A stretch of DNA of 64,000 bases from an uncultured Pirellulales bacterium (GTDB taxonomy: Bacteria; Planctomycetota; Planctomycetia; Pirellulales; Thermoguttaceae): the NCBI GenBank assembly GCA_938015445.1, contig CALLPE010000027.1, positions 28,467 to 92,466 on the forward strand. The letters are read 5' to 3'. Under the pieces are notes generated by a model. It was not told the DNA's origin. It saw nothing but the letters and a program-made list of their open reading frames with translations, and searched no databases. Below, one piece after another: positions 25,187 to 34,457 of this stretch (position 1 is its first letter; every line of letters starts with the position of its first letter). A program made the position numbers and the translations under genes.

Positions 25187-27226
25187 ATGACAACGCCCTT
25201 TCGGATTACGCCGTTCTTGGTCGTGGCCCTGATGATGTTCGGGCTGGCTTGCCCGGCCAACACTGCCGAACAAGTCGGTGCGCCGTCACAATCAGCCGTC
25301 CAGCCATCCGCAGCGCACGAAACCGCGGCGAAACAACTGCCGGTGCAGCAGTCCGCCGCGCCGCAGTCGGTGGCCAAGTTCGGCGCGCTGGAAGTATTCC
25401 TTTGGCAAGACACCTGCAACGTGTACGTGCTCAAGCACGGGGACTCGGCGCTTTTGATCGACCTGGGCGATGGCCAGGTGCTGGGGCAGCTTCCGCGTTT
25501 GGGCGTAAAGCAGCTCGATTGGGTGTTGCTGACGCATCATCACCGCGAGCAGTTTCAGGGACATCCCCAACTGCGCACACTGGCGCACAAGCCCCAGATA
25601 GCCGCCCCCGAGGCGGAACGGGCGCTTATCGAACAGCCAGGCCAGTTCTACAAGGCGCGGCCGTCGCTAGGCGACCGGTTCACCGTTTACGGGGCCAGCT
25701 ACGTCCGTCCGCCGGTCGAGCCGCTGCGGCTGGATCGCACCTTCAAGCCGATGGACACCTTCACCTGGCAAGGGCACGAGTTTTGGTGTTTGCAAACCGC
25801 TGGTAACAGTCCCGGCGCGATGTCTTACTTGCTGAAGACCGACGAAGGCTGGCTAGCCTTTAGCGGCGATGTGATGCTTGCCGGGGCACGGATGCACACC
25901 TGGTTCGACACGGAATGGGATTACGGCTTCGCCAAAGGGTTGTACACGCTCATCGAAGCGGCCAGCCTGCTAGAAAGCTTCGAGCCGCTGCTGGTGCTGC
26001 CGTCGCACGGGTCGGTGATCCGCCAGCCGCAGGCCGAGTTCCGCCAGTATCAAATAAAGCTGCGCAATTTGGCGCGGTTGCTAGTGCGCAAATACAACAT
26101 CGGCACCTTTGCCGACGCCGATAAGGACAAGGTCTCGCGCCCCAGCGCGGTGCCGCATCTGTGGCAGATCGGCAAACATCTATTCAAGTTCAAAGGCCCT
26201 AGCTTCGGCCCGAATTGCACTTTCATCCTCGCACCCAGCGGTCGGGCGCTGATGGTCGATTGCGGGCTGGGCCGCGAACACCTGGACGCAGTGACCGAGC
26301 AGATGCGGCAGCGGCTGGGGCTGAAAGCCATCGACGCCGTGCTGATAACGCACATGCACGGCGATCACGTCACCGGCGCTCCCTATGTGCGCGACCGTTG
26401 GGGGGCCAAACTGTGGACGCTTGACCGCGTCGCTCCGCCGGTCGAACAGCCCGAACGCTTCAACTACGCCGCCCAACCGTGGTCATACGGGCCGAATGTC
26501 GGACCGATCAAGTTCGATCGGCTGTTCAAGCCGGGCGAGAAAATCGATTGGGAAGGTTTTGAATTGTGCTTCGACTGGATGCCCGGCCAGACCGAGTTCG
26601 CCTGCTGCATCCATCTACTGATCGAAGGCCGGCGTGTAGCCTTTACAGGCGACAACCTGTTTGCCGACCCCGACGACCCGCAGCAAAGTGGCCACGAAGC
26701 GCTGGTTGCCCGAAACAGCGCCATCCTCGAAGAAGGATATATCCACGGCGCCGATTATCTGCGGCGGCTGCAACCCGACCTTATCATGGGCGGGCACAGC
26801 TACGTGATGAACCGGCCCAAGGGGCTGATCGAGCGGTTTTACAATTGGGGGTTGGAGATGCGCGAGGCGTTCGGGGAAGTCAGCAGCGAGGAAGACTATC
26901 GCTACATGTTCGACCCGTATTGGGTGCGCGCCGACCCGTACCGCGTGCAGCTCAGTCGCGGCGGCACGGCCGAGCTGACGTTGCACGTGCGCAACTTTCT
27001 TAAGCGGCCGCAACAGTACCGCATTGCGCTGGCTGGGCCAAAGGGCATCGCCGCAGAGCCCGCCGCGGTGGAAGTCAGCGTGCCGGCCGAGTCGCTCGTG
27101 CCGGTCAAGGTGCAGCTCCGTGCAGACGAAAAACTCCCTGCCGGTGTGCGGCACGTGGCGCTGGACGTCACGCGCGACGGCCGCCGCTATGGGCAATTGT
27201 TCGATTTCATAGTCATCCTGGAGTAA
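25187..27226 (+). CDS. Exported protein with two metallo-beta-lactamase-fold domains
   Basis: 679 residues, ATG 25187 with AGGAGA upstream and a signal peptide to about residue 27. Domain 1 (residues ~65-300) is a metallo-beta-lactamase fold whose zinc motif is altered to HHHREQ (117-122) in place of HxHxDH; FSGDVML and LVLPSHGS follow. Domain 2 (~340-580) has the canonical ITHMHGDHVTG (H389, H391, D393, H394), then FTGDNLF and MGGHSYVM. The last ~90 residues form a beta-rich module (LTLHVRNFLKRPQQYRIAL) resembling an immunoglobulin-like domain. The likely enzyme site is in domain 2. Substrate unknown; a periplasmic hydrolase is expected. Confidence 0.87.
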   Translation: MTTPFRITPFLVVALMMFGLACPANTAEQVGAPSQSAVQPSAAHETAAKQLPVQQSAAPQSVAKFGALEVFLWQDTCNVYVLKHGDSALLIDLGDGQVLGQLPRLGVKQLDWVLLTHHHREQFQGHPQLRTLAHKPQIAAPEAERALIEQPGQFYKARPSLGDRFTVYGASYVRPPVEPLRLDRTFKPMDTFTWQGHEFWCLQTAGNSPGAMSYLLKTDEGWLAFSGDVMLAGARMHTWFDTEWDYGFAKGLYTLIEAASLLESFEPLLVLPSHGSVIRQPQAEFRQYQIKLRNLARLLVRKYNIGTFADADKDKVSRPSAVPHLWQIGKHLFKFKGPSFGPNCTFILAPSGRALMVDCGLGREHLDAVTEQMRQRLGLKAIDAVLITHMHGDHVTGAPYVRDRWGAKLWTLDRVAPPVEQPERFNYAAQPWSYGPNVGPIKFDRLFKPGEKIDWEGFELCFDWMPGQTEFACCIHLLIEGRRVAFTGDNLFADPDDPQQSGHEALVARNSAILEEGYIHGADYLRRLQPDLIMGGHSYVMNRPKGLIERFYNWGLEMREAFGEVSSEEDYRYMFDPYWVRADPYRVQLSRGGTAELTLHVRNFLKRPQQYRIALAGPKGIAAEPAAVEVSVPAESLVPVKVQLRADEKLPAGVRHVALDVTRDGRRYGQLFDFIVILE

Positions 27227-27708
27227 CAGCGGTTAACGAAACCACCTTTCCCGATGCGGTGTCCGTAGTAGCTGGGCCAGTTAGCCCTTTCGGGATTCCT
27301 CTGCATTTCAAACGCTCGCAGCTTGACAACGGCTGGCCACCAAACGCATAATCGAGTGTTGCAGTGAAAGTGCGGCGGGGGGTGTTCGGCGATACGCCGA
27401 CGGCAGCCAAGGGCACCGCTGACTTTCCTCGCCGGCACGCCGGAGCGTATCTTTCAAGGGTACAGCGCGGCGCAGCGTGGCGGGGCACGATATATGGCAG
27501 CGCGTTGCGGTGGGCCAAGCGGTTTGGGCCGCGCCGAAAGCGACTAGCCGAGCTTCGCCGCTGGCACCAGTTACTGCCCTTTCCAACCCCGAACGGCAAG
27601 TCGCCAGCGGCTTGTCTTCCGGCCGAACAAACGGAACAGAGAACGATGACGACCGCAGGTTTTCGGACTATTCCGATTGTCTGTCTCTCCGCGCCAAGGT
27701 GCAGGCGT
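27227..27708. other. Gap of 482 bp before the MoxR/VWA cluster
   Basis: Open frames exist but show no family-like sequence; treated as non-coding. AAGGTG at about 27696-27701 serves as the ribosome-binding site of the next gene. Confidence 0.35.
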
Positions 27709-28890
27709 ATGACCAGCGTGGCAATGCCGGGACTTCGTAGTTATGTGGCCAGTGCGGCGGTCGTCGTTTCGGCGTTAGCCTGCATCTTTTTCATGCACAC
27801 GGTAGCGGCCCGTGCCGAAGGCGAATGGGAAATCACCCCCGCCAGCGAAGAAGCCCTGCAACTAGGGCTGGAATGGCTCGCCCGCAATCAAGGCCCGCAA
27901 GGCAACTGGCAATCCAACGATCTGGGGTTGGTGAGCCTGGGAGCGCTGGCCTTCATGGCGGCCGGACACATGCCAGGGCGAGGGCAATACGGCGAGAACG
28001 TACAACGGGCGCTGGATTATGTGCTGCGGAACGTGAAGCCCTCGGGGCTGCTGAACATCGCCGACGCGCAGCGCGATATGTACAACCACGGGCTATCGAC
28101 CTTCGTGCTCGGCCAAGCGTACGGCATGAGCAACGATCCGCGCATCGGCCCGGTGTTGGACCGGGCGCTGAAGCTCATCGCCCAGACGCAATGCGGCGAT
28201 GGCGGATGGGACTATCAGGCCCGGCCGCAGCGTCAGGGGCACGACCTCAGCCTGGCGGTGATGCAGGCCAAGGCGCTGCGCAGCGCGGTAGATAGCGGGT
28301 TGGAAGTCCCGCCGGAAGTGATCGAATTGGCCATTCGCAGCGTCCGCCAGCACTATTCCCCACGCGGCTGCCCGTACAATGCACCCGAAGACGAGCAGAA
28401 GAAATACGACGGCCAGTTCACTTACAACAAGGGCGGCGGGCAGGCTACGGTGGCGATGGCCGCTGCCGGGGTGGTCTGCCTTCAAGAGTTCGCTCAGTAC
28501 GACGACTGGCGGATCGAAAAGAACATGAAGGTCATCACGGCGGCCATTCGCGAAGGCGACAAAAACCGAGGGCGGCGCAACGTGCCGTTCGACGCATACA
28601 CACTGTATTACGTAGGCCAGGCGCTGTATCAGGTGGGCGATCCGCATTGGCGCGAGTGCTATCCGCTGCTGCGCGACGCGGTGGTGGCTTCTCAGATACG
28701 CAGCCCAGGCCAACCGGAACGGCACGGCATGTGGCCTTCCGACAACCGCGTGGGCGGACGGCCGGGTGAGTTGTTCATGACTTCGGTGTCCTGCTTCATC
28801 CTAGCGATTCCCAACCGCTATTTGCCTATCTTGCAGGAAGGCAAGATCGAAGCGATGCGAAAGCAGATGCAATCCAGGAGTTTTGACTGA
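27709..28890 (+). CDS. Secreted prenyltransferase/squalene-cyclase-like alpha-toroid protein
   Basis: 393 residues from ATG 27709, preceded by AAGGTG; ATG 27646 is an in-frame alternative. A signal peptide (SYVASAAVVVSALACIFFMH, then AARAE) is followed by repeated QW-like motifs: LEWLARNQGPQGNWQ, then TQCGDGGWDYQARPQ near residue 155-170, and later TYNKGGGQATVAMAAAG. These are the helical repeats of terpene cyclases, prenyltransferases and alpha-macroglobulin-like toroids. The catalytic DXDD motif of cyclases is not seen, so a binding or structural role is more likely. It heads a set of seven co-directional genes with VWA and MoxR proteins, as is typical in planctomycetes. Confidence 0.82.
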   Translation: MTSVAMPGLRSYVASAAVVVSALACIFFMHTVAARAEGEWEITPASEEALQLGLEWLARNQGPQGNWQSNDLGLVSLGALAFMAAGHMPGRGQYGENVQRALDYVLRNVKPSGLLNIADAQRDMYNHGLSTFVLGQAYGMSNDPRIGPVLDRALKLIAQTQCGDGGWDYQARPQRQGHDLSLAVMQAKALRSAVDSGLEVPPEVIELAIRSVRQHYSPRGCPYNAPEDEQKKYDGQFTYNKGGGQATVAMAAAGVVCLQEFAQYDDWRIEKNMKVITAAIREGDKNRGRRNVPFDAYTLYYVGQALYQVGDPHWRECYPLLRDAVVASQIRSPGQPERHGMWPSDNRVGGRPGELFMTSVSCFILAIPNRYLPILQEGKIEAMRKQMQSRSFD

Positions 28891-29086
28891 ACGGGAGTCA
28901 GGGCTCAGGTGCAGTAGGCACCCGGAATCTGCAGCAGACTGCGGCACGCGATGTGCGTTGTAGCGTTTGTCGGCACCACGCCGGTAGGAAAATCAGCGAC
29001 CGCCAAGAGGACCGTTGAAAATTCGTTAAGTCTGACTGGGCAGCCGTTAACCGGTCGTCAACAACAACGTCGAGCGAAGACTGGCG

Positions 29087-31720
29087 ATGTTCATTTCACC
29101 GTGGTTTGCCGTCGCCGGCCTGATAGCTGCTTCCGGGCCGGTAATCATCCATTTGCTGAACCGGCGCCGGTTCAAGATCGTCCACTGGGCGGCCATGGAT
29201 TTTCTGCGCGAGGCGGTACACCGCAGCCGGCGCATCCTCCGGTTGCAAGACCTGCTGCTGCTGGCCTTGCGCACTTTGTGCATTTTGCTGTTTGGGTTGG
29301 CGTTGGCCCGGCCGCTGTTGACCCGCTCTGCGGCGGTGGACAACCCCGATCAGCCTGTCCATGCCGTGGTGCTGGTCGATAACAGCTTGAGCATGGGCTA
29401 CCAGAAGCTCAGCGGCACGGTGCTATCGGAGGCGCAAGCCCGCGCCGCCGAGTTCATCGACAGCCTTCCTCGCGGCAGTCGCATATCGGTACTGCCCACG
29501 TGCGGCTCGGCGGTCGGTTTCAGCTACGACGCCTACTACTCCAAGGAGGAGGCCAAAGAGGCGTTGGGGCGGATCGAGGCAGTCGATCGTTCCGCTCGCC
29601 CCCACGAAACACTCGAAATAGCTCTGGAGGCCTGCCGGCGCCTGTCCAATCCGGCTGGCAAACAGGTGGTGCTATTCACAGATCAGCAGACTGCGCGCTG
29701 GAACTTTCAGGCACTGAAAGACTTCTTGCAGGCCATTCCCGGCGGATTGAAGATCGAACAGTTGCGCAACGACGATCCTTCGAATGCCTGGGTAGCCGAG
29801 GTGCAACTGCGCGACGGCGTGGCCGACATGGACTCGCCCGCCCACTTCCTGGCCACCATCGGCTACCGCGGCAGCCAGCCGCGCCGCGACGTGAAAGTCA
29901 CGCTGTGGATCGAAGGCCAGCCGGTGGCCGACCAAATTGTGGAGCTTCAACCGGGCCAGCAGCGGCAGGTAGAGTTCCCGCCGTACCAGTTCGATTTGCA
30001 GGCCGAGCCAGGCAAGCCCAACTATGTTACCGTCGAGGTAGCGATCGAGCCGCCCGATAACCTTCCGGAAGATGACCGGCGGTTCCTGGTCGTCCCAGTA
30101 GTGGCTTCGCTGCCTGTGGTGTTCGTGGACCAATGGGGTGCCGAGGAAGAGCCGCGGGCGGAGCGTTACGGGTATACATATTTCCTCCGGCGATTGATCG
30201 CCCCGGTGACGGCCCAAACACTGCGCGAAAAGCAGCCGTTGCGCATCGAGCGCCGCCGGCTGGAGGAGCTGGACCGAACAGTGTTGGAAGACGCCCGTTT
30301 CGTGGTAATCGCCGGCGTGCCGGGGCCGGAGCGCAATACTGTCTCGTTGCTGCGGGAATATGTGGAACAGGGGGGCAACTTGCTCATCGCCGCCGGGGGC
30401 GAGTTCGACCCACACTTGTGGACCGAAACTGCCTGGCTAGACGGACTGGGCATACTGCCCGTCCCCCTGGAGCCGGTCATCGAAGGACGTATCCCCGGAA
30501 CCGACGACGGCAGCGGCGCCCCAGCAGAACCGTTCCGGCTGGATTTCGATAGCCTCAAAGACCGGCAGTACTTCATCAGCGAGCTGGAGAGCCAGCAGGT
30601 ATTGCAGGAGATTTACTCCGATGCGCTTTTCTTCCGTACGGTCAAAGCCGACGTCAGCCAGCAGGTGCGCCAGCAGATAATTCGGGCCGTTGCCGAGGAT
30701 ATCGCCACGCGACGACGCGCGCTAGAGACCATCAACAAGCAGATCGAGGAACTGACGGCCCTGGACCTCAAAGGCCGGCTGTCGGTGGCACAACGGCAGA
30801 GCCTGGCCAACCTGGAGCAAGAGCGTGCCCGACTTGCCCCGAGCTGGCTAGCTTGGGCCGATACAGCCCAACTGGCCGAGGACAAACGTCCGGCCGACGA
30901 AGTGGCCGAAGAAAGTCGACCGGATGTGCTGGCCCGCTACACCAACGGGCTGCCATTCATGATCGAGCGGAGGATCGGTCGGGGCCGAGTGGTGCTGGTC
31001 ACCAGCAGCGTGTTTCCGGACTGGAACATCATGCCGCTGACCAAAGCCAGCTTCGTGTATGCCCGTTTGCTCCGCCAAATGTTGCACGACAGCCTGCCGG
31101 TCAGAAACATCAGCACCGAGCGAAGTTTGGTTTTGCCCATCTCCGCCGCGGAGCGCGTCGCCCAGTTCATCCGCACCTCTGCCGACGGCCAAGAGGAATT
31201 GCTGGCGGTGGAAGCCGTCGGCGATGGCCGGTTTGCAGTGGTTATGCAGCCGCAAACGCGCCGGGGCATCTACCGCATTGCTGCGCTGCGCCCACGCAGT
31301 ACACAGCACCAAGCCTTGGAAGCCAAATTGTGGGAAGTGCCGGTGGCGGTGAACGGGCCGGCCGAAGAGTCCGACATCCCCACCGCCGAACAACTGGAAA
31401 TGCTCAAACGTTTGGGACAATCCGTAGGCACAGAGGGCAACCCGGTCTCGGCCACAGTGTTCCAAGCAGGTGTATTACAGCCGGGTGACCTGGGTTGGCG
31501 ATTGATGACCGCCGTGCTGATCGGATTGCTCATCGAACCGCTGATATTGGCCTGGAGCGCTGTGCGCGGCCGCTGGCTGCTGGCGGCAATTTGGTTGGTG
31601 CTTCTGGCACTGTTGGTAGCACCGGGAATGCCGCTGGAATGGATACTGGTCGGGGCGCTGTGCGCCCTGATTGTGCAACTGGCCCTGATGAGTTGGCCCG
31701 CAGCAGCAAGCGATGCCTAA
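29087..31720 (+). CDS. BatA-type membrane protein with von Willebrand A domain
   Basis: 877 residues. The N-terminus has the BatA signature: FAVAGLIAASGPVIIHLLNR, then a second helix DLLLLALRTLCILLFGLALA (residues 55-75). A VWA domain follows with the metal-ion site D98-N-S-L-S102 in VVLVDNSLSMGY. The middle has a glutamine-amidotransferase-like fold (VVIAGVPGPERNTVSLL, then GGNLLIAAGGEF). Two or three membrane helices close the protein (MTAVLIGLLIEPLILAW and WLLAAIWLVLLALLV). BatA proteins work with MoxR ATPases in envelope stress tolerance. No obvious Shine-Dalgarno sequence precedes the ATG at 29087. Confidence 0.9.
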   Translation: MFISPWFAVAGLIAASGPVIIHLLNRRRFKIVHWAAMDFLREAVHRSRRILRLQDLLLLALRTLCILLFGLALARPLLTRSAAVDNPDQPVHAVVLVDNSLSMGYQKLSGTVLSEAQARAAEFIDSLPRGSRISVLPTCGSAVGFSYDAYYSKEEAKEALGRIEAVDRSARPHETLEIALEACRRLSNPAGKQVVLFTDQQTARWNFQALKDFLQAIPGGLKIEQLRNDDPSNAWVAEVQLRDGVADMDSPAHFLATIGYRGSQPRRDVKVTLWIEGQPVADQIVELQPGQQRQVEFPPYQFDLQAEPGKPNYVTVEVAIEPPDNLPEDDRRFLVVPVVASLPVVFVDQWGAEEEPRAERYGYTYFLRRLIAPVTAQTLREKQPLRIERRRLEELDRTVLEDARFVVIAGVPGPERNTVSLLREYVEQGGNLLIAAGGEFDPHLWTETAWLDGLGILPVPLEPVIEGRIPGTDDGSGAPAEPFRLDFDSLKDRQYFISELESQQVLQEIYSDALFFRTVKADVSQQVRQQIIRAVAEDIATRRRALETINKQIEELTALDLKGRLSVAQRQSLANLEQERARLAPSWLAWADTAQLAEDKRPADEVAEESRPDVLARYTNGLPFMIERRIGRGRVVLVTSSVFPDWNIMPLTKASFVYARLLRQMLHDSLPVRNISTERSLVLPISAAERVAQFIRTSADGQEELLAVEAVGDGRFAVVMQPQTRRGIYRIAALRPRSTQHQALEAKLWEVPVAVNGPAEESDIPTAEQLEMLKRLGQSVGTEGNPVSATVFQAGVLQPGDLGWRLMTAVLIGLLIEPLILAWSAVRGRWLLAAIWLVLLALLVAPGMPLEWILVGALCALIVQLALMSWPAAASDA

Positions 31721-31748
31721 ACGATAACCGTAGTCTGATGGTGACGTG

Positions 31749-31838
31749 TTAGCAGCCGGGAAACATTTACAACATGCGACTAGCAGGCTCCGATTAGCAG
31801 TCGGGAAACATACATAACCCGCGACTAGCGTTGTCCGA
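31749..31838. repeat. Two imperfect 45-bp copies after the BatA gene
   Basis: 31749-31793 and 31794-31838 share TTAGCAG, CGGGAAACAT, GCGACTAGC and TCCGA in the same order; roughly three quarters of positions match by eye. Confidence 0.65.
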
Positions 31839-31907
31839 CAGTCGGCGCAGCAGCGGCGTCCGTCGGGCGGGGGTGAACCAGGTTACGTACGCGACAAAGC
31901 GAAAACA

Positions 31908-31945
31908 GCGAAAACAGCCAACTTGAGCTAAAACAGCCAACTTGA
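31908..31945. repeat. 19-bp duplication upstream of the second VWA gene
   Basis: Units at 31908-31926 and 31927-31945 (GCTAAAACAGCCAACTTGA, one mismatch), with a further partial copy just before. The array ends 4 bp before the AAAGGTG ribosome-binding site. Confidence 0.8.
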
Positions 31946-31961
31946 TGGTAAAGGTGATTGC

Positions 31962-34457
31962 ATGAGTTTTGGCGAGGTGCTGGTAAGGTTTTTGGGGCTG
32001 GGGCGCCTGTTCGGGCTGGAGGAAGCCCGACACATCGAAAGCTACGAGCTTTCCCTAGGCGCGGCTTGGGCCCAAGAAGCCCCCGGTTGGCTGTTTTTCG
32101 GCTGCGTGGGCCTGGCCATGCTGGCCGCGCTGTTCTACACCCGCTATCAGCGGCAGAAGCATCCCGGCGCCCGCGGCTTGCTGGGGGTGCTGCGTGCAGC
32201 GGCGTTGTGCATCCTGCTTATTTTGTTGGCCGAACCGGTTCTGACAGCGCGGGTGACTAGCCAGAAACGTCCTACGCTATGGCTGCTGTTCGACGGCACC
32301 GGCAGCATGAGCATGGCCGATCAGTTCCCAGCAGATGAACGTCAGCAGATCGAACAAGCGCTGGCTGTGCGGCGGCAGCAGAGCGAGGACTCGACCGGCG
32401 CCGACCAGCCCCTGACCCGAAACGACTATCTGAAGGCCCTGGTCACAAAACCAGAAGAGAACCTGCTGGAGCAGTTGCATAAGCGGTTTCGGCTTCGGGC
32501 GTTTATTTTGGACCGCCGCGAAGGGGTGCGCTCGCTGGAGCTGCTGGGCGAAGACCGCCGCAGTCTGGACCTGAATCGGCTGGCCGAACAATTGACCACC
32601 GAAGGAACCGAAACCGCCATTGGCGCCGCCCTGCTAGACCTGGCCCGACGCGAATCCACCAGCAATCTGGCCGGGCTGGTGATCTTCAGCGACTTTTGCC
32701 AGAACAGTGGACCGCCTGCCGAACCGGCGGCCAAAAGCCTGGGGGTACCGATTTACACAGTGGGCTTCGGGGCCCGGACAGCCATGAACGTGGCCGTAGA
32801 AAGCATCGACGCCCCACCCATGATCAAAAAAGACGAACAAGGCACCGTGCGTGTTACTGTCCGTCAGCAGGGTTTCGACAACCACAAGGTGCAGGTCGCC
32901 CTGCTGGCCACGCAGCTTGGCGGGCAGGAGGGCGAAACCCCGCACACCGTCACCATCGACGAAAAATCGCTTGAGCTGACTGGACCGTTCCAGACGGTCG
33001 AGTTCCAATACAAGCCCGATCGGGCAGGGCGATTCAACCTCACGGCCCACGTGGAACACTTGGACGGCGAGCTCATCGAGGAAGACAACCGCCGGCAGCG
33101 CGAAATCACCATTCTGGACGACTACATGCGACTGCTGTTCGTAGAGTACGAACCGACCTGGGAATGGCGGTTCATCAAAGAGGTGTTCCACCGCGACAAA
33201 TTGGTGGGCTTGCAGGGGTTCCGTACTTTTCTGCGCTCTTCGGACCCGCGTGTCCGCCAGACGAACGAAATGTTCCTGCCCACCATGACCCCGCCCCGTA
33301 GCGAGTTCTTCAAGTACGACGTTATCTTCTTGGGCGATATGCCGGCCACGGCCCTCAGCCCACGCTTCTGCGAAATGGTCAAAGAGTTCGTCCGCGAGTT
33401 CAACGGCGGGTTGGTGATACTGTCGGGGCCGCGTTTCGGGGTCGGTCAACTGGTCGATACGCCGCTGGGCGAACTGCTGCCGGTGATCGTCGATCCAGCA
33501 GCCCGCATCCACGACAAGGAACCTTTCCGCCTGCGACTTACGCCCATGTCGGAGAACTTCTCCTTCATGCGCCTGGCCGGCGAAACGCTGGAAGAAAATC
33601 AGCGTGCCTGGGACAATCTCGGACTGCTGCCCTGGTACCAGCCGGTAGTGCGCCGCCATCCGCTGGCACAGGTCTTGGCCGAGCATCCCACGCACACCAC
33701 CGTGGGTGGGAAAGAGCGCCAGCCGCTTATTGCCCTCCGCCAGTTCGGCAAGGGGGGCCGGGGCATGGTGGTCTATCTGGGCTTCAACGAAACGTGGCGT
33801 CTCCGCCGCAAGTACGGCGAACGGTATTACCGGCAGTTCTGGGCGCAACTTATCCACACTTTGGCGCTGAACCACGCCCTGGGCGACCAGAAGCGCTTCG
33901 TGGTCAGCACCGACCGCGAGGAACATTACAAGCCGGAAGAAGAGGTCGTCCTGCGCGTGGACGCCTACGACAGCGAGTTCCGCCCGCTCGGCGAAAAAGA
34001 TCTGCCCGACAAAAAACTCCGCGGCGAGTTGGTGCTGCCGGCCAAGGCGGCCATCGGCGGCCAGAGCGTGCAACCGCTCAGCTTGACGCTGGTGAAGGAC
34101 GGGTCGTTCGAAACGCGCTTTCCGGTCACCGCCCCCGGCGAATACCGCGTCCGGGTGTTCGATCCGACGTCCAAAACTTGGACCGAAAAGACCTTTGCCG
34201 TCAAGAGCGTGGCCCTAGAACGCGAAGCGGCCACGCGAAACGTCGCCTTGCAAGAGGCGTTGGCGGGCATGTTCCCCGGCGGCCGCAGCTACGAGCTGAC
34301 CAACGTCGATCGCCTGCCGGAGCAGATCCGCTTGACGCCGAGGCTGGAAACCAACATCGAAGTCATCCCCCTGTGGAATACCTGGCTGTGTTTCGGCCTG
34401 GTGGTGGTGCTGCTATTGAGCGAATGGCTCGTGCGGAAGCTGGTGAACCTGCCATGA
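31962..34457 (+). CDS. Membrane VWA protein with amidotransferase-like domain
   Basis: 831 residues; ATG 31962 with AAGGTG upstream. Two membrane helices (WLFFGCVGLAMLAALFYT, residues 43-60, and LLGVLRAAALCILLILLAE) precede a VWA domain whose metal site reads D111-G-T-G-S115 in LLFDGTGSMSMA. After a beta-sandwich region (~280-360) comes RLLFVEYEPTWEWRFIKEVF and VIFLGDMPATALS, the opening of a class-I glutamine-amidotransferase-like fold without a visible catalytic Cys. A C-terminal helix (TWLCFGLVVVLLLSEWLV) anchors the end. It overlaps the next gene by ATGA. With the BatA-type protein upstream, it probably forms part of a periplasmic chaperone or remodelling complex. Confidence 0.88.
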   Translation: MSFGEVLVRFLGLGRLFGLEEARHIESYELSLGAAWAQEAPGWLFFGCVGLAMLAALFYTRYQRQKHPGARGLLGVLRAAALCILLILLAEPVLTARVTSQKRPTLWLLFDGTGSMSMADQFPADERQQIEQALAVRRQQSEDSTGADQPLTRNDYLKALVTKPEENLLEQLHKRFRLRAFILDRREGVRSLELLGEDRRSLDLNRLAEQLTTEGTETAIGAALLDLARRESTSNLAGLVIFSDFCQNSGPPAEPAAKSLGVPIYTVGFGARTAMNVAVESIDAPPMIKKDEQGTVRVTVRQQGFDNHKVQVALLATQLGGQEGETPHTVTIDEKSLELTGPFQTVEFQYKPDRAGRFNLTAHVEHLDGELIEEDNRRQREITILDDYMRLLFVEYEPTWEWRFIKEVFHRDKLVGLQGFRTFLRSSDPRVRQTNEMFLPTMTPPRSEFFKYDVIFLGDMPATALSPRFCEMVKEFVREFNGGLVILSGPRFGVGQLVDTPLGELLPVIVDPAARIHDKEPFRLRLTPMSENFSFMRLAGETLEENQRAWDNLGLLPWYQPVVRRHPLAQVLAEHPTHTTVGGKERQPLIALRQFGKGGRGMVVYLGFNETWRLRRKYGERYYRQFWAQLIHTLALNHALGDQKRFVVSTDREEHYKPEEEVVLRVDAYDSEFRPLGEKDLPDKKLRGELVLPAKAAIGGQSVQPLSLTLVKDGSFETRFPVTAPGEYRVRVFDPTSKTWTEKTFAVKSVALEREAATRNVALQEALAGMFPGGRSYELTNVDRLPEQIRLTPRLETNIEVIPLWNTWLCFGLVVVLLLSEWLVRKLVNLP

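Noticed and set aside
27364..27708. N-terminal extension of the alpha-toroid protein
   Set aside because: Sequence upstream of 27709 is not protein-like and would bury the signal peptide more than 100 residues inside.
32634..34073. 479-codon minus-strand frame opposite the VWA gene, and similar frames at 35363-36403, 37612-38931, 45776-46864, 59141-60472 and 60640-61767
   Set aside because: All lie fully opposite genes with convincing domains and contain none themselves.
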